From Sulfurovum sp. (GTDB lineage: Bacteria; Campylobacterota; Campylobacteria; Campylobacterales; Sulfurovaceae): 37,547 nucleotides of DNA. Each line of letters opens with the position of its first letter. Position 1 is the first letter of the stretch. The stretch spans positions 1 to 37,547 of the forward strand of contig NVUY01000024.1 of assembly GCA_002733215.1 (NCBI GenBank). Direction: 5' to 3'. Below the pieces are notes generated by a model. It saw only the letters and a list, made by a program, of their open reading frames with translations. It made no database searches and was not told the origin of the DNA. The translations under genes and the position numbers were made by a program. Below, one piece after another: positions 23,135 to 30,684 of this stretch.

Positions 23135-23458
23135 TTAACACGCTGGTTCATTACCTGTGTCAGATGCATACTCATTTGCAAATTCAAATAAGTGCGGTGT
23201 CCATTTTTCTTTATATGTTTCCATTTTTGGACATACTTCTTTTACTTTTGCTTCAAATGTTCCTGCTTTAAAAGCTTCTTCCCACTCTTTTTGTTTAAAT
23301 GTCGCAGCAAATTCTCCACCAGGTTTGTCTCCACACTGGCCTTTGATCTTTTTACTATAGATCTTTTGACCTTTGTTGATACTTCCTGCATTTGCAGTGG
23401 TTGATAGCATTGCAAAGCCAAAAAGTGCAGCAACAGCTAATTTACTTATGTTTTTCAT
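23135..23458 (-). CDS. Three-cysteine secreted protein, paralogue 3
   Basis: A 107-residue protein with a signal peptide ending TANA. It shares the SINKGQKIYSKKIKGQCGDKPG, KEWEEAF, VCPKM and terminal AC features of the copies at 21671 and 22116, but the first Cys region carries a DKPGG insert and the HTQDEW motif is reduced to KQKEW. It is on the opposite strand, beyond the REP-like repeat. No haem motif is present; function unknown. Confidence 0.72.
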   Translation of the reverse strand: MKNISKLAVAALFGFAMLSTTANAGSINKGQKIYSKKIKGQCGDKPGGEFAATFKQKEWEEAFKAGTFEAKVKEVCPKMETYKEKWTPHLFEFANEYASDTGNEPAC

Positions 23459-23580
23459 TTTATTCCTTTTATGTTTATAAGATGTTTTAGTATATCTTAC
23501 TTATGTTTATTTTCATAGATAATTTAGACTTAAGTAGTAAAATTTAAAAAGTGGACAGAATGGTTACATCAAAATTTATA

Positions 23581-23964
23581 TTACATAGCACTTCCACATT
23601 TACCTGCTTCACATTTCATAGCAGGTACTTCTTTTGTTGCTGCCTTTTTAGTATTGTCCGCAGCACATTTTGTACTCAGTCGACCACTCTCTTTCTGCCT
23701 TACACAAGTATAGAGTTCTTTGGTTGTTGTTGATTTCAGTACACAGTCACGTCTTGTGTCATCTTCTCTGAGCTGATTTAAAATATTCATTTTCTTTTTA
23801 ACAAGTACAGCAGAACCGTCTACCATAGAGGCACCACATTTTCCCGGTCCGCATTTCATGCCGCCTTCGGTGAGAGATTTTGTTTTTTCTTTATCGCTGC
23901 ACCCGACCAGCAATGCCAGTGTCAAGACAGGGAGTAGAAGAGTTAGACGTGATTTTTTATTCAT
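23581..23964 (-). CDS. Lipoprotein with two GKCG motifs, Cus operon
   Basis: A 127-residue lipoprotein: signal peptide and lipobox LLVGC with C22. Just after it comes MKCGPGKCGASM, and the protein ends MKCEAGKCGSAM. The middle is charged and holds further Cys (DCVLK, YTCVRQ, TKCAAD). The paired MKCxxGKCG elements resemble the EGKCG motifs of copper-buffering peptides (bufferins), though no DUF692-type modifying enzyme is seen here. It overlaps the CusA gene by 4 nt as the last gene of the operon, in the place where a CusF-like chaperone might be expected. The role is inferred. Confidence 0.8.
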   Translation of the reverse strand: MNKKSRLTLLLPVLTLALLVGCSDKEKTKSLTEGGMKCGPGKCGASMVDGSAVLVKKKMNILNQLREDDTRRDCVLKSTTTKELYTCVRQKESGRLSTKCAADNTKKAATKEVPAMKCEAGKCGSAM

Positions 23965-26900
23965 CGGTTTTCCTTTAATTGTTTGTTGAGTAAGTGTTTT
24001 TCATACATTTCAAAAAAGATAGGTATCAGTAGTAAGCTTAATACTGCTGATGTCACTACTCCGCCTATCATAGGCGCAGCTATACGTTGCATCACTTCTG
24101 ACCCTACCCCTGTGGTAAGCATAATAGGGAAGAGTCCTGCCAATATGGCAAATACAGTCATAAGTTTAGGACGTACCCTTTGTACTGCACCTTCGTAAAT
24201 AGCTGCATCTAAATGTACATGGGCAAAATTATCTCCCTCTTTTGCCTTCATTTCATTCACACTTTCATGAAGGTAGACGATCATAACGATAGCTGTCTCC
24301 GCAGCAATACCAAGCAGTGCCAAGAAGCCAACAATGACTGCAATACTCATATTGAAATCAAGCATATGAATATAGAGAAGACCACCTACAAGCGCAAATG
24401 GTAATGTAAAAAAGACTATCAATGTAGGTACAAAATCTTTAAGGGCCATAAAGATAAGCACAAAGATGACTAACAGAACAGTAGGAATGATCCAAACCAT
24501 TTTTTTCATGGCAGATTCCAGATACTCCGATTGACCAGCCCATTCATAATAGTATCCTGTAGGCAGTTTAAGGTCAGCGAGAACTTTGATTGCTTCTTCT
24601 TTATAGGTCACGACACTCATACCTTGTTGTGGTGTAATATAGACAAACGTCACAGGTGTTGCCATTTCTGATTTAATGACTGAGGCACTTTCTCTGTATT
24701 GCACCTTGGCAAAGGTAGAAAGAGGAACAAAGCCAAGAGGTGTTTTGACTTGTATATTTTTTATATCATCCAGAGTACGTCTCTCTTCTTCTTCAAACCG
24801 TAATGCAATAGGGTAACGTTCTAAACCTTTATACATCGTTGTTAATTTTTGTCCACCAATAGCTGCAGAAGTATAGGTATTTATGAGGTCTTTAGTGATG
24901 TTATAACGCTGCAGGGCTTCTGTATCGATATCTATATCAATGAAGAAACCGGCAGATGCCTGATCTGAAAAGACCGATTGGGTACTTTTCATGTCTCTAA
25001 GCCTCCGTTCGATTTCCAATGCAACTTTTTGTAAACCGTCAGCATCTTTACCATAAAGTTTTATACCTATAGGGGTACGGATACCAGAAAGCAGCATATC
25101 AATACGTCCACGGATAGGGTAGGTCCATGAGTTGACCAGACCTGGTATCTGTAGTGCTGCTTCCATTTCAGCCATGAGTTTTTCTCTTGTCATACCAGGA
25201 CGCCACTCCTCTTTGGGTTTAAATGTAATGATGGTCTCAAGCATTCCCAGCGGTGCAGGATCCGTTGCAGACTGTGCACGTCCACCTTTACCAAATACTG
25301 TATCTACCTCAGGAAAAGACTTGATGATCTTGTCTGTTTTTTGCGTGAGTACTTTACTTTGATCTACTGAGATACCATACGGCGTTACGGGCATATACAT
25401 CATTGTCTGCTCATCAAGCATTGGCATAAATTCCCAGTTTAGTTTTTCATAGAGTGGTTTAGTAAATGCTAAAACAGCGATAGCCAAAACAATCACTACA
25501 TATTTAAACTTAAGTCCATAAATGAGTATTGGGTGATAGAGCCACATAAAAAACCTGTTGATTGGGTTTTTAGACTCTGGAATAATTTTCCCTTTTATAA
25601 AAAATATCATCAGTACGGGTACTAAAGTGACAGAAAGTATGGCACCTGCTGTCATAGCAAATGTCTTTGTAAAAGCCAGTGGGGAGAAGAGTAATCCCTC
25701 TTGGCCATTGAGTGCGAAGATAGGTAAAAAAGAAACAACTACCAGTGCTAATGCGAAGAAAATAGGGCGTCCTACAAGCTGCGATGACTTGACAATGACA
25801 TTCGTACGTTCCGTATCATCAAGAGAACTACCTTTTTTTGTTTCTGCTTTATGTATGGATTTATGGGCATTTTCTATCATGACTATGGAGGCATCGACCA
25901 TGGCACCAATAGCAATGGCAATCCCTCCCAGACTCATAATATTTGAACCAATACCAAAGAGCTTCATCATTAAAAATGGTAAAGCAATAGTGAGAGGCAA
26001 AACGATAAACATGATCAGTGTAGACCGGAAGTGCATGAGGAAAAGTCCAATGATGATCACTACAATGATACTCTCTTCAATCAGTGTACGTTCCAGTGTC
26101 TCAACAGAAGCTTCAATGAGATCAGAGCGGTCGTATGTGGTGATAACATCTACACCTTCTACATGGAGTTCTTCCATTTTCGCTTTTATTCTTTTTAAAG
26201 CGCTATAGACATCCTCACCATAACGTACCATGACAATACCGCCAACGACTTCACCTTCACCATTAAGGTCAGCCATACCACGTCTTGCTGCAGGGACCAG
26301 TTCAACCCGCCCAATGTCACCTAAAGTAAGAGGTACACCATCTTTTGTGCTAACAACAAGTCTACGTATATCATCTAAATTTTTGATGTACCCTTTGGCC
26401 TGAACCATCCATTCAAAACCATTTTGGATGACAATACGACCTCCGGTATCATTATTATTCTCTTTAAGTGTTTTTGCTACGTCTTTAATGGAAAGATTAT
26501 ATTGTACCAAAGCATCATTATTCACTGTGATTTGATAGGTAGGCACAAATCCACCGATACTTGCAACTTCTGAGACACCATCTACACCCATAAGTGCATA
26601 TTTGTAATAGTAGTCCTGCAGGGTACGTAATTCATCCAGTGTTTTTGTTTGAGATGTCAGTGCATACTCGTATACCCAACCTACCCCTGAGGCATCAGGG
26701 CCTAAGGCAACTTCCATACTGGGAGGAAGTTGACTTTGTATGGAAGCTAGTTGCTCTAAAACACGGCTTCTTCCCCAATACAAGTCTGTTCCTTCTTTAA
26801 AAATGATATAAATAAGACCATTTTCATAGGTTGAAAATCCTCTTACAGTCTCAATATTTGCAATAGCAAGAAACTGTGCAACCAAAGGATAGGTTCCTTG

Positions 26901-27089
26901 ATCTTCTATGATCTCCGGACTTTGGCCATTCCATGTGATCTGTACAATAACCTGTGGCGGAGAGAGATCAGGCAGCGCATCCAAAGGAGTATTTTTCATA
27001 GCCCATACTGAAGCAAGTATTAAAAATACTGTGCTTATTAATATTAAAAAACGGTTTTTTACAGAATATGCTATCAGATTTTCAATCAT
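23961..27089 (-). CDS. cusA: CusA-type heavy-metal RND efflux pump
   Basis: A 1042-residue inner-membrane proton antiporter of the HME-RND family, full length. Proton-relay residues are visible in GAMVDASIVMIENAHK (TM4), GIAAETAIVMIVYLHE and RVRPKLMTVFAILAGLFP. The porter region keeps the Met candidates for Cu/Ag binding: EFMPMLDEQTMMYMP, DPAPLGMLETI and RIDMLLSGIRTPIGIKL align with the CusA methionine triad, so Cu(I)/Ag(I) is the expected substrate, not Zn/Co. It takes metal from the periplasm or the CusB-like adaptor and expels it through the CusC-like channel. Its start abuts the end of the CusB-like gene. Confidence 0.95.
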   Translation of the reverse strand: MIENLIAYSVKNRFLILISTVFLILASVWAMKNTPLDALPDLSPPQVIVQITWNGQSPEIIEDQGTYPLVAQFLAIANIETVRGFSTYENGLIYIIFKEGTDLYWGRSRVLEQLASIQSQLPPSMEVALGPDASGVGWVYEYALTSQTKTLDELRTLQDYYYKYALMGVDGVSEVASIGGFVPTYQITVNNDALVQYNLSIKDVAKTLKENNNDTGGRIVIQNGFEWMVQAKGYIKNLDDIRRLVVSTKDGVPLTLGDIGRVELVPAARRGMADLNGEGEVVGGIVMVRYGEDVYSALKRIKAKMEELHVEGVDVITTYDRSDLIEASVETLERTLIEESIIVVIIIGLFLMHFRSTLIMFIVLPLTIALPFLMMKLFGIGSNIMSLGGIAIAIGAMVDASIVMIENAHKSIHKAETKKGSSLDDTERTNVIVKSSQLVGRPIFFALALVVVSFLPIFALNGQEGLLFSPLAFTKTFAMTAGAILSVTLVPVLMIFFIKGKIIPESKNPINRFFMWLYHPILIYGLKFKYVVIVLAIAVLAFTKPLYEKLNWEFMPMLDEQTMMYMPVTPYGISVDQSKVLTQKTDKIIKSFPEVDTVFGKGGRAQSATDPAPLGMLETIITFKPKEEWRPGMTREKLMAEMEAALQIPGLVNSWTYPIRGRIDMLLSGIRTPIGIKLYGKDADGLQKVALEIERRLRDMKSTQSVFSDQASAGFFIDIDIDTEALQRYNITKDLINTYTSAAIGGQKLTTMYKGLERYPIALRFEEEERRTLDDIKNIQVKTPLGFVPLSTFAKVQYRESASVIKSEMATPVTFVYITPQQGMSVVTYKEEAIKVLADLKLPTGYYYEWAGQSEYLESAMKKMVWIIPTVLLVIFVLIFMALKDFVPTLIVFFTLPFALVGGLLYIHMLDFNMSIAVIVGFLALLGIAAETAIVMIVYLHESVNEMKAKEGDNFAHVHLDAAIYEGAVQRVRPKLMTVFAILAGLFPIMLTTGVGSEVMQRIAAPMIGGVVTSAVLSLLLIPIFFEMYEKHLLNKQLKENR

Positions 27090-28210
27090 TAGTAAATACC
27101 ATTGATCTGTGCGTCTGAATCCATCATAAAGAGGGCATTGTTGACAATGGATTCATTTTCATTTAAACCACTGAGGACTTCAAACTGTTTGTGATCCAGA
27201 GGTCTTATTTTTATCTCAACAGGTTCATATTCACCTTTGAATTCTGTAGCTAAGAAAGCATACCATGTGCCACTTTTACGTATAGCTGCTGTTCTAGGTA
27301 TAATAAGACGGCTTTTGCTTAGTTCTGAAGCATGTACTTTGGCATACATACCAGGTTTGAGTGTTTGTGTTTTGTTATCTATGGTCAACCTGAGCGTAGC
27401 AGTAGCCTCTTTGGGATTTAGCATAGGGTAAAGCAGGGTTTTTTCTGCCATAAATGTTTCAGAGATACCTTTGACTTTTACCATATAATGCTCAAGTTTT
27501 CCAAGGTTTTCCAATTGATTTTGAAACAGTTTTACTTCCATCCAAACTTTATCAATGTTGATGATTTGAAAAAGTCTTTTTTTAGAATTAAAGGATGCCC
27601 CTTCATTGATATTTTTTTCAAATATCCAACCAGATATAGGTGCATAAACGGTTGTATAGGTGTCTGCTTTTCGTTCTTTTCTTATGGCTTCGATTTCTCT
27701 CTTATCCACGCCTAAAAGTTTTAGTTTTATCTGTGCGCTTTTAAGCATCTCCGGCATAGAAGTTTTACGGTTGTAGTTAATGGAGTTAAGATAATCCTGC
27801 TTTGCTTTGTAGACTTCAGGAGAATAGACTTTGACCAGAGGATCCCCTTTCTTGACTCTCTTGTAGAGTGTGTCGGCATAGAGCTCTTTAATAAAACCTG
27901 AGTACCAGGTAAGCACATCTACTTTAGCATCATCCTGTGCAACGATGTATCCATAGTTTACCTGTTCTTTTGCCGTTGATTCTCTTTTAACAGTCGTGGT
28001 AGTCACATTGAAAAGTTGTTCAACCGTAGGTTTATTCTTATGTTCTTTCAGGGCTTTTTTTGAAGAAGGTGAAGGTGTCTTTTCTGGTATTTTTTTACTG
28101 CTTTCATTACTTCCAGCACTGCATTTTCCTGTTTCACATTTCATTGCAGTCTCGGCAATTATTGGGTAGGGTGCTATAAGTATGGCAGCTATGATGAGAG
28201 GTTTTAACAT
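27089..28210 (-). CDS. cusB: CusB-type periplasmic adaptor
   Basis: A 373-residue membrane-fusion protein. The signal peptide (to about IIAE) is followed at once by MKCETGKCSAG, a metal-motif N-terminus like those in the lipoprotein and the TauE-like protein, then a Lys/Ser-rich linker. The adaptor core shows GYIVAQDDAKVDVLTWYSGFI (barrel-sandwich), a helical hairpin (SPEVYKAKQDYLNS), TVYAPISGWI and a beta-barrel region. In CusB the N-terminal Met residues pass Cu(I) to CusA; here the Cys-containing tag may play that part. It lies between the CusC-like gene (1 bp gap) and the CusA-like gene (1 nt overlap). Confidence 0.92.
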   Translation of the reverse strand: MLKPLIIAAILIAPYPIIAETAMKCETGKCSAGSNESSKKIPEKTPSPSSKKALKEHKNKPTVEQLFNVTTTTVKRESTAKEQVNYGYIVAQDDAKVDVLTWYSGFIKELYADTLYKRVKKGDPLVKVYSPEVYKAKQDYLNSINYNRKTSMPEMLKSAQIKLKLLGVDKREIEAIRKERKADTYTTVYAPISGWIFEKNINEGASFNSKKRLFQIINIDKVWMEVKLFQNQLENLGKLEHYMVKVKGISETFMAEKTLLYPMLNPKEATATLRLTIDNKTQTLKPGMYAKVHASELSKSRLIIPRTAAIRKSGTWYAFLATEFKGEYEPVEIKIRPLDHKQFEVLSGLNENESIVNNALFMMDSDAQINGIY

Positions 28211-28211
28211 A

Positions 28212-29405
28212 TTAAATTTCTCCTATGAGTGATTTTAGTCTTGCTTTGATTCTAAAAAATTCGGCTTTGATAGCAATATTGTCTTCTTCTAAATCGAGTT
28301 TTTGCTCAAGCAGGTTGGTGTATTCAAAAAGATTACCACCTTCTTGAATACTCGCTTGGGTCAGTTCAAACATATGTTCAAGCTGAGGAAGTGTTTCATC
28401 GTTTAGTATCTTATGGATAGTGTATGCCTCTACAAATTTTGCATAAAGTGTTTTGATCTCGCTTTTTAACGCATACTTATAATCAAGAGATGCACTAGCC
28501 GTGGCAAGCATTTCTTTTCTTGCAGCTTCTGTTTTGAGTTCCTCAGAACCGTAAAGAGGCATAGAAGCTCCTATGCTGATACTTGCATAGTCATTAAAAT
28601 TGCTACGGTTGAAGTATCCTACTTGGACAAAAGGATCAGGTGCTGTGTCAAGAGCCAGCATCTCTTTGTTGCTGCGTGCAACATCATTTTGTGACAGTTT
28701 CATGGTATAGTTGGGATTGTTCGCATACTTTGAGAGATAATAGCCTAGACTTTTAGGTTTATGAATACGCAAAGGGTCAGAGATATGTTTGACTTTTGTA
28801 TTGACAAGGTAGGTTAGTTTTGCTTTTTGGCTTTCAAGTAAAGCTTTATATTTGGCAGCTTTAATTTTAACTTTAGTCAAAAGAAGACTTGCATTCATGC
28901 TGTTGGTATGGCTTTTACTTTCTGTAGAAGCATAAGAAGTATATAGCGCAATGTTTTGTCTCGATACTCCGATGTATTCCTCTACGATCTTAATGCGTAA
29001 TTCTAACTCTTTAATCGTATATGCGGTCACACGTATCTCTTTCGCAAGTGCGAGTTTAGCAGATTCATAAGAGTCGAACAGAACATTTTTTTGTGCTTCT
29101 GTATACTTTTTCCGGGCATCCAATTTACCAAACCAGGGAAATTTCTGTTTAAAATTGACAGCCTGATACTGCATAGGCTCAAGATCCCGACTCCAAGGAT
29201 CAGAAAACTGGATGTCGTTAATGGTTAAAGAGATGTCCGGGTTTGAAAAGTTCTGCGAAAGAGAGATCTTTTCATCCATGGCAGAAAGTCTATGTTCAAT
29301 TGTTTTAAGTGAAGGGTGTTTCTTTAAAGCAATATCAATAAGTTGTTGAATATTCTGTGCATGTAGAACCATCATGCTGAGCATCATTAAAAGTAGGGTA
29401 CGCAT
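28212..29405 (-). CDS. cusC: CusC/TolC-type outer-membrane channel
   Basis: A 397-residue outer-membrane efflux protein. The signal peptide (TLLLMMLSMMVLHA) is followed by two TolC-family repeats with long coiled-coil helices (KKHPSLKTIEHRLSAMDEKI; ALDYK-like helix; TNLLEQKLDLEEDN). No lipobox Cys is visible, unlike E. coli CusC. It is the first gene of the operon, about 27 bp downstream of the -10 of a complete copper-box promoter. Confidence 0.92.
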   Translation of the reverse strand: MRTLLLMMLSMMVLHAQNIQQLIDIALKKHPSLKTIEHRLSAMDEKISLSQNFSNPDISLTINDIQFSDPWSRDLEPMQYQAVNFKQKFPWFGKLDARKKYTEAQKNVLFDSYESAKLALAKEIRVTAYTIKELELRIKIVEEYIGVSRQNIALYTSYASTESKSHTNSMNASLLLTKVKIKAAKYKALLESQKAKLTYLVNTKVKHISDPLRIHKPKSLGYYLSKYANNPNYTMKLSQNDVARSNKEMLALDTAPDPFVQVGYFNRSNFNDYASISIGASMPLYGSEELKTEAARKEMLATASASLDYKYALKSEIKTLYAKFVEAYTIHKILNDETLPQLEHMFELTQASIQEGGNLFEYTNLLEQKLDLEEDNIAIKAEFFRIKARLKSLIGEI

Positions 29406-29431
29406 CTGTCTTCCTTAGTATAGTTATAGGT

Positions 29432-29463
29432 ATAATAGTTTTTTTATGTGTATAAAGTGTGCA
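29432..29463 (-). promoter_or_regulatory. Copper-box promoter of the CusCBA operon
   Basis: In transcription direction: TGCAC, six bases, TACAC, ten bases (ATAAAAAAAC), TATTAT. The ten-base spacer is identical to the one before the broken oxidase at 13400-13409. Confidence 0.8.
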
Positions 29464-29568
29464 CATACGTATAATAGCACCAATGATTAAGATTTAAAGA
29501 AATATTAGCTGACTATGGGACATTCAGATAAAAGTTATTATAACATAAAATAAAACCTATAGATATAC

Positions 29569-29597
29569 TTGACATTAAAAATAAATTTGGTTAGAAT
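29569..29597 (+). promoter_or_regulatory. Strong sigma-70 promoter of the DUF4395 operon
   Basis: TTGACA and TAGAAT are separated by exactly 17 bp. Transcription would start near 29604, leaving a leader of about 187 nt before the first gene. Between 29464 and 29568 nothing else is seen. Confidence 0.8.
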
Positions 29598-29612
29598 GCA
29601 CTCGTAATTAAG

Positions 29613-29760
29613 TAAGCACTTGTAGAAACCCTAGATAATTACATTTAAAAAGGGCATTACACATTTTCTTTGGTTATTTATTGTCTCCCTATATTGTTAA
29701 TAGAGAAGCCAGGAAGAAGTCAATGTTATTAAATCACTCTAGGGTCTTTAGAGGTGCTTA
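29613..29760 (+). ncRNA. Leader with long-range pairing (structured RNA or MITE)
   Basis: Two 23-nt arms, 29613-29635 and 29738-29760, pair with 19 Watson-Crick pairs, two wobbles and two mismatches. TAAGCAC pairs with GTGCTTA, and ACCCTAGA with TCTAGGGT. The stem opens about 9 nt after the predicted transcription start and closes 30 nt before the start codon, enclosing about 100 nt. This is the geometry of a riboswitch-like leader. No known riboswitch consensus was recognised. Alternatively the arms are terminal repeats of a MITE inserted at a TA site, since TA stands at both outer edges. Confidence 0.5.
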
Positions 29761-29790
29761 TACATTAACAATACGCTAAAAGGAAATAAT

Positions 29791-30231
29791 ATGTCTCCAA
29801 GTTGCCCGATATCTACAAGAAGAGTTGACTCCAATATGGTAAGAATAATCTCTTTCCAGGTAGCCATTTTTACAGTGATACTTTTATTTACGCAAGAGAG
29901 TATTTTTGCACTGGTATTACTCTTTGACTTTTTTATGAGAACCATACGCCGACCAAACTTGAGTCCTTTTTATCTTGTTGCTACTTTTATATTGTCAGGA
30001 TGGGGTATTGCTCCTAAACTTTGTGATGAATCACCAAAAAGATTTGCAATGTATCTTGGACTGGTGACTTCATTGTTCCTTGTTGTCTTTTATGCTGCCG
30101 GATTTAGTACCTTTGCAACAGTGATAGGCATTATTTTATTAATTTGTGCCTTACTTGAGACATTATTCGACTTTTGTATAGGTTGTAAGATATACTATGG
30201 ACTTCAAATACTGAACTCCCTAAAAAAATAA
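29791..30231 (+). CDS. DUF4395 membrane protein
   Basis: A 146-residue protein with about four membrane helices. The opening SPSCPISTRRVDSNMVRI, the loop RTIRRPNLSPFYL and the ending FDFCIGCKIYYGLQ fit the DUF4395 family, found near thiosulfate, rhodanese and sulfur-metabolism genes; the Cys in CPIS and CIGC may handle sulfur species. Its biochemical role is unknown. It is the first gene behind the structured leader, with AAAGGAAA before the ATG, and is followed by an Rrf2 regulator and a sulfur amino-acid enzyme. Confidence 0.8.
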   Translation: MSPSCPISTRRVDSNMVRIISFQVAIFTVILLFTQESIFALVLLFDFFMRTIRRPNLSPFYLVATFILSGWGIAPKLCDESPKRFAMYLGLVTSLFLVVFYAAGFSTFATVIGIILLICALLETLFDFCIGCKIYYGLQILNSLKK

Positions 30232-30261
30232 CAGGTGTTCGATTAAAAGGTCTTTTATCTT

Positions 30262-30675
30262 ATGGTAGGTATATCAAGTAAAACCATCTATGCTGTCGCG
30301 GCACTTCAAGAACTGGGTTCCATCCCGGATAATCAAGTACTCAAGATAAAAGAGATAGCAGCCAAAGCATCCATTCCCCAAAACTTTTTAGAGCAGATCC
30401 TCTTAGAACTTAAAAAACAAGGGCTTCTTACAAGTATAAAAGGTGCACACGGTGGTTATAGACTTGCTAAAGATCTGCAAGATATTACCCTTAAAGATGT
30501 GGTGATCATCCTGGAATCAGACATTTTTTCTGGCATAGTGCATACAGATAATCCGGCACTTACTCTTTTCTGGAAAGATTTGGAGCAGAATGTTTCAATA
30601 GCGTTTGAAATCCCCCTCTCTGAACTTAAAAATTATCAACTCAAAGCCACAAAAACACTCAATTATTCAATATAG
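30262..30675 (+). CDS. Rrf2-family regulator without Fe-S cysteines
   Basis: A 137-residue winged-helix regulator with the Rrf2 pattern KTIYAVAALQEL, IPQNFLEQILLELKKQGLLTS and KGAHGGYRLAK. The three Cys that bind Fe-S in IscR/NsrR are absent, since the protein has no Cys at all, so it resembles CymR, which controls cysteine metabolism through other signals. It lies 9 bp before a PLP sulfur enzyme gene, so control of sulfur amino-acid metabolism is likely. Confidence 0.9.
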   Translation: MVGISSKTIYAVAALQELGSIPDNQVLKIKEIAAKASIPQNFLEQILLELKKQGLLTSIKGAHGGYRLAKDLQDITLKDVVIILESDIFSGIVHTDNPALTLFWKDLEQNVSIAFEIPLSELKNYQLKATKTLNYSI

Positions 30676-30684
30676 GAACACGCC

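Noticed and set aside
29613..29760. A known SAM, cobalamin or TPP riboswitch in the DUF4395 leader
   Set aside because: None of the conserved core motifs is recognisable. Only the long closing stem supports structure, so it is listed as an unclassified candidate.
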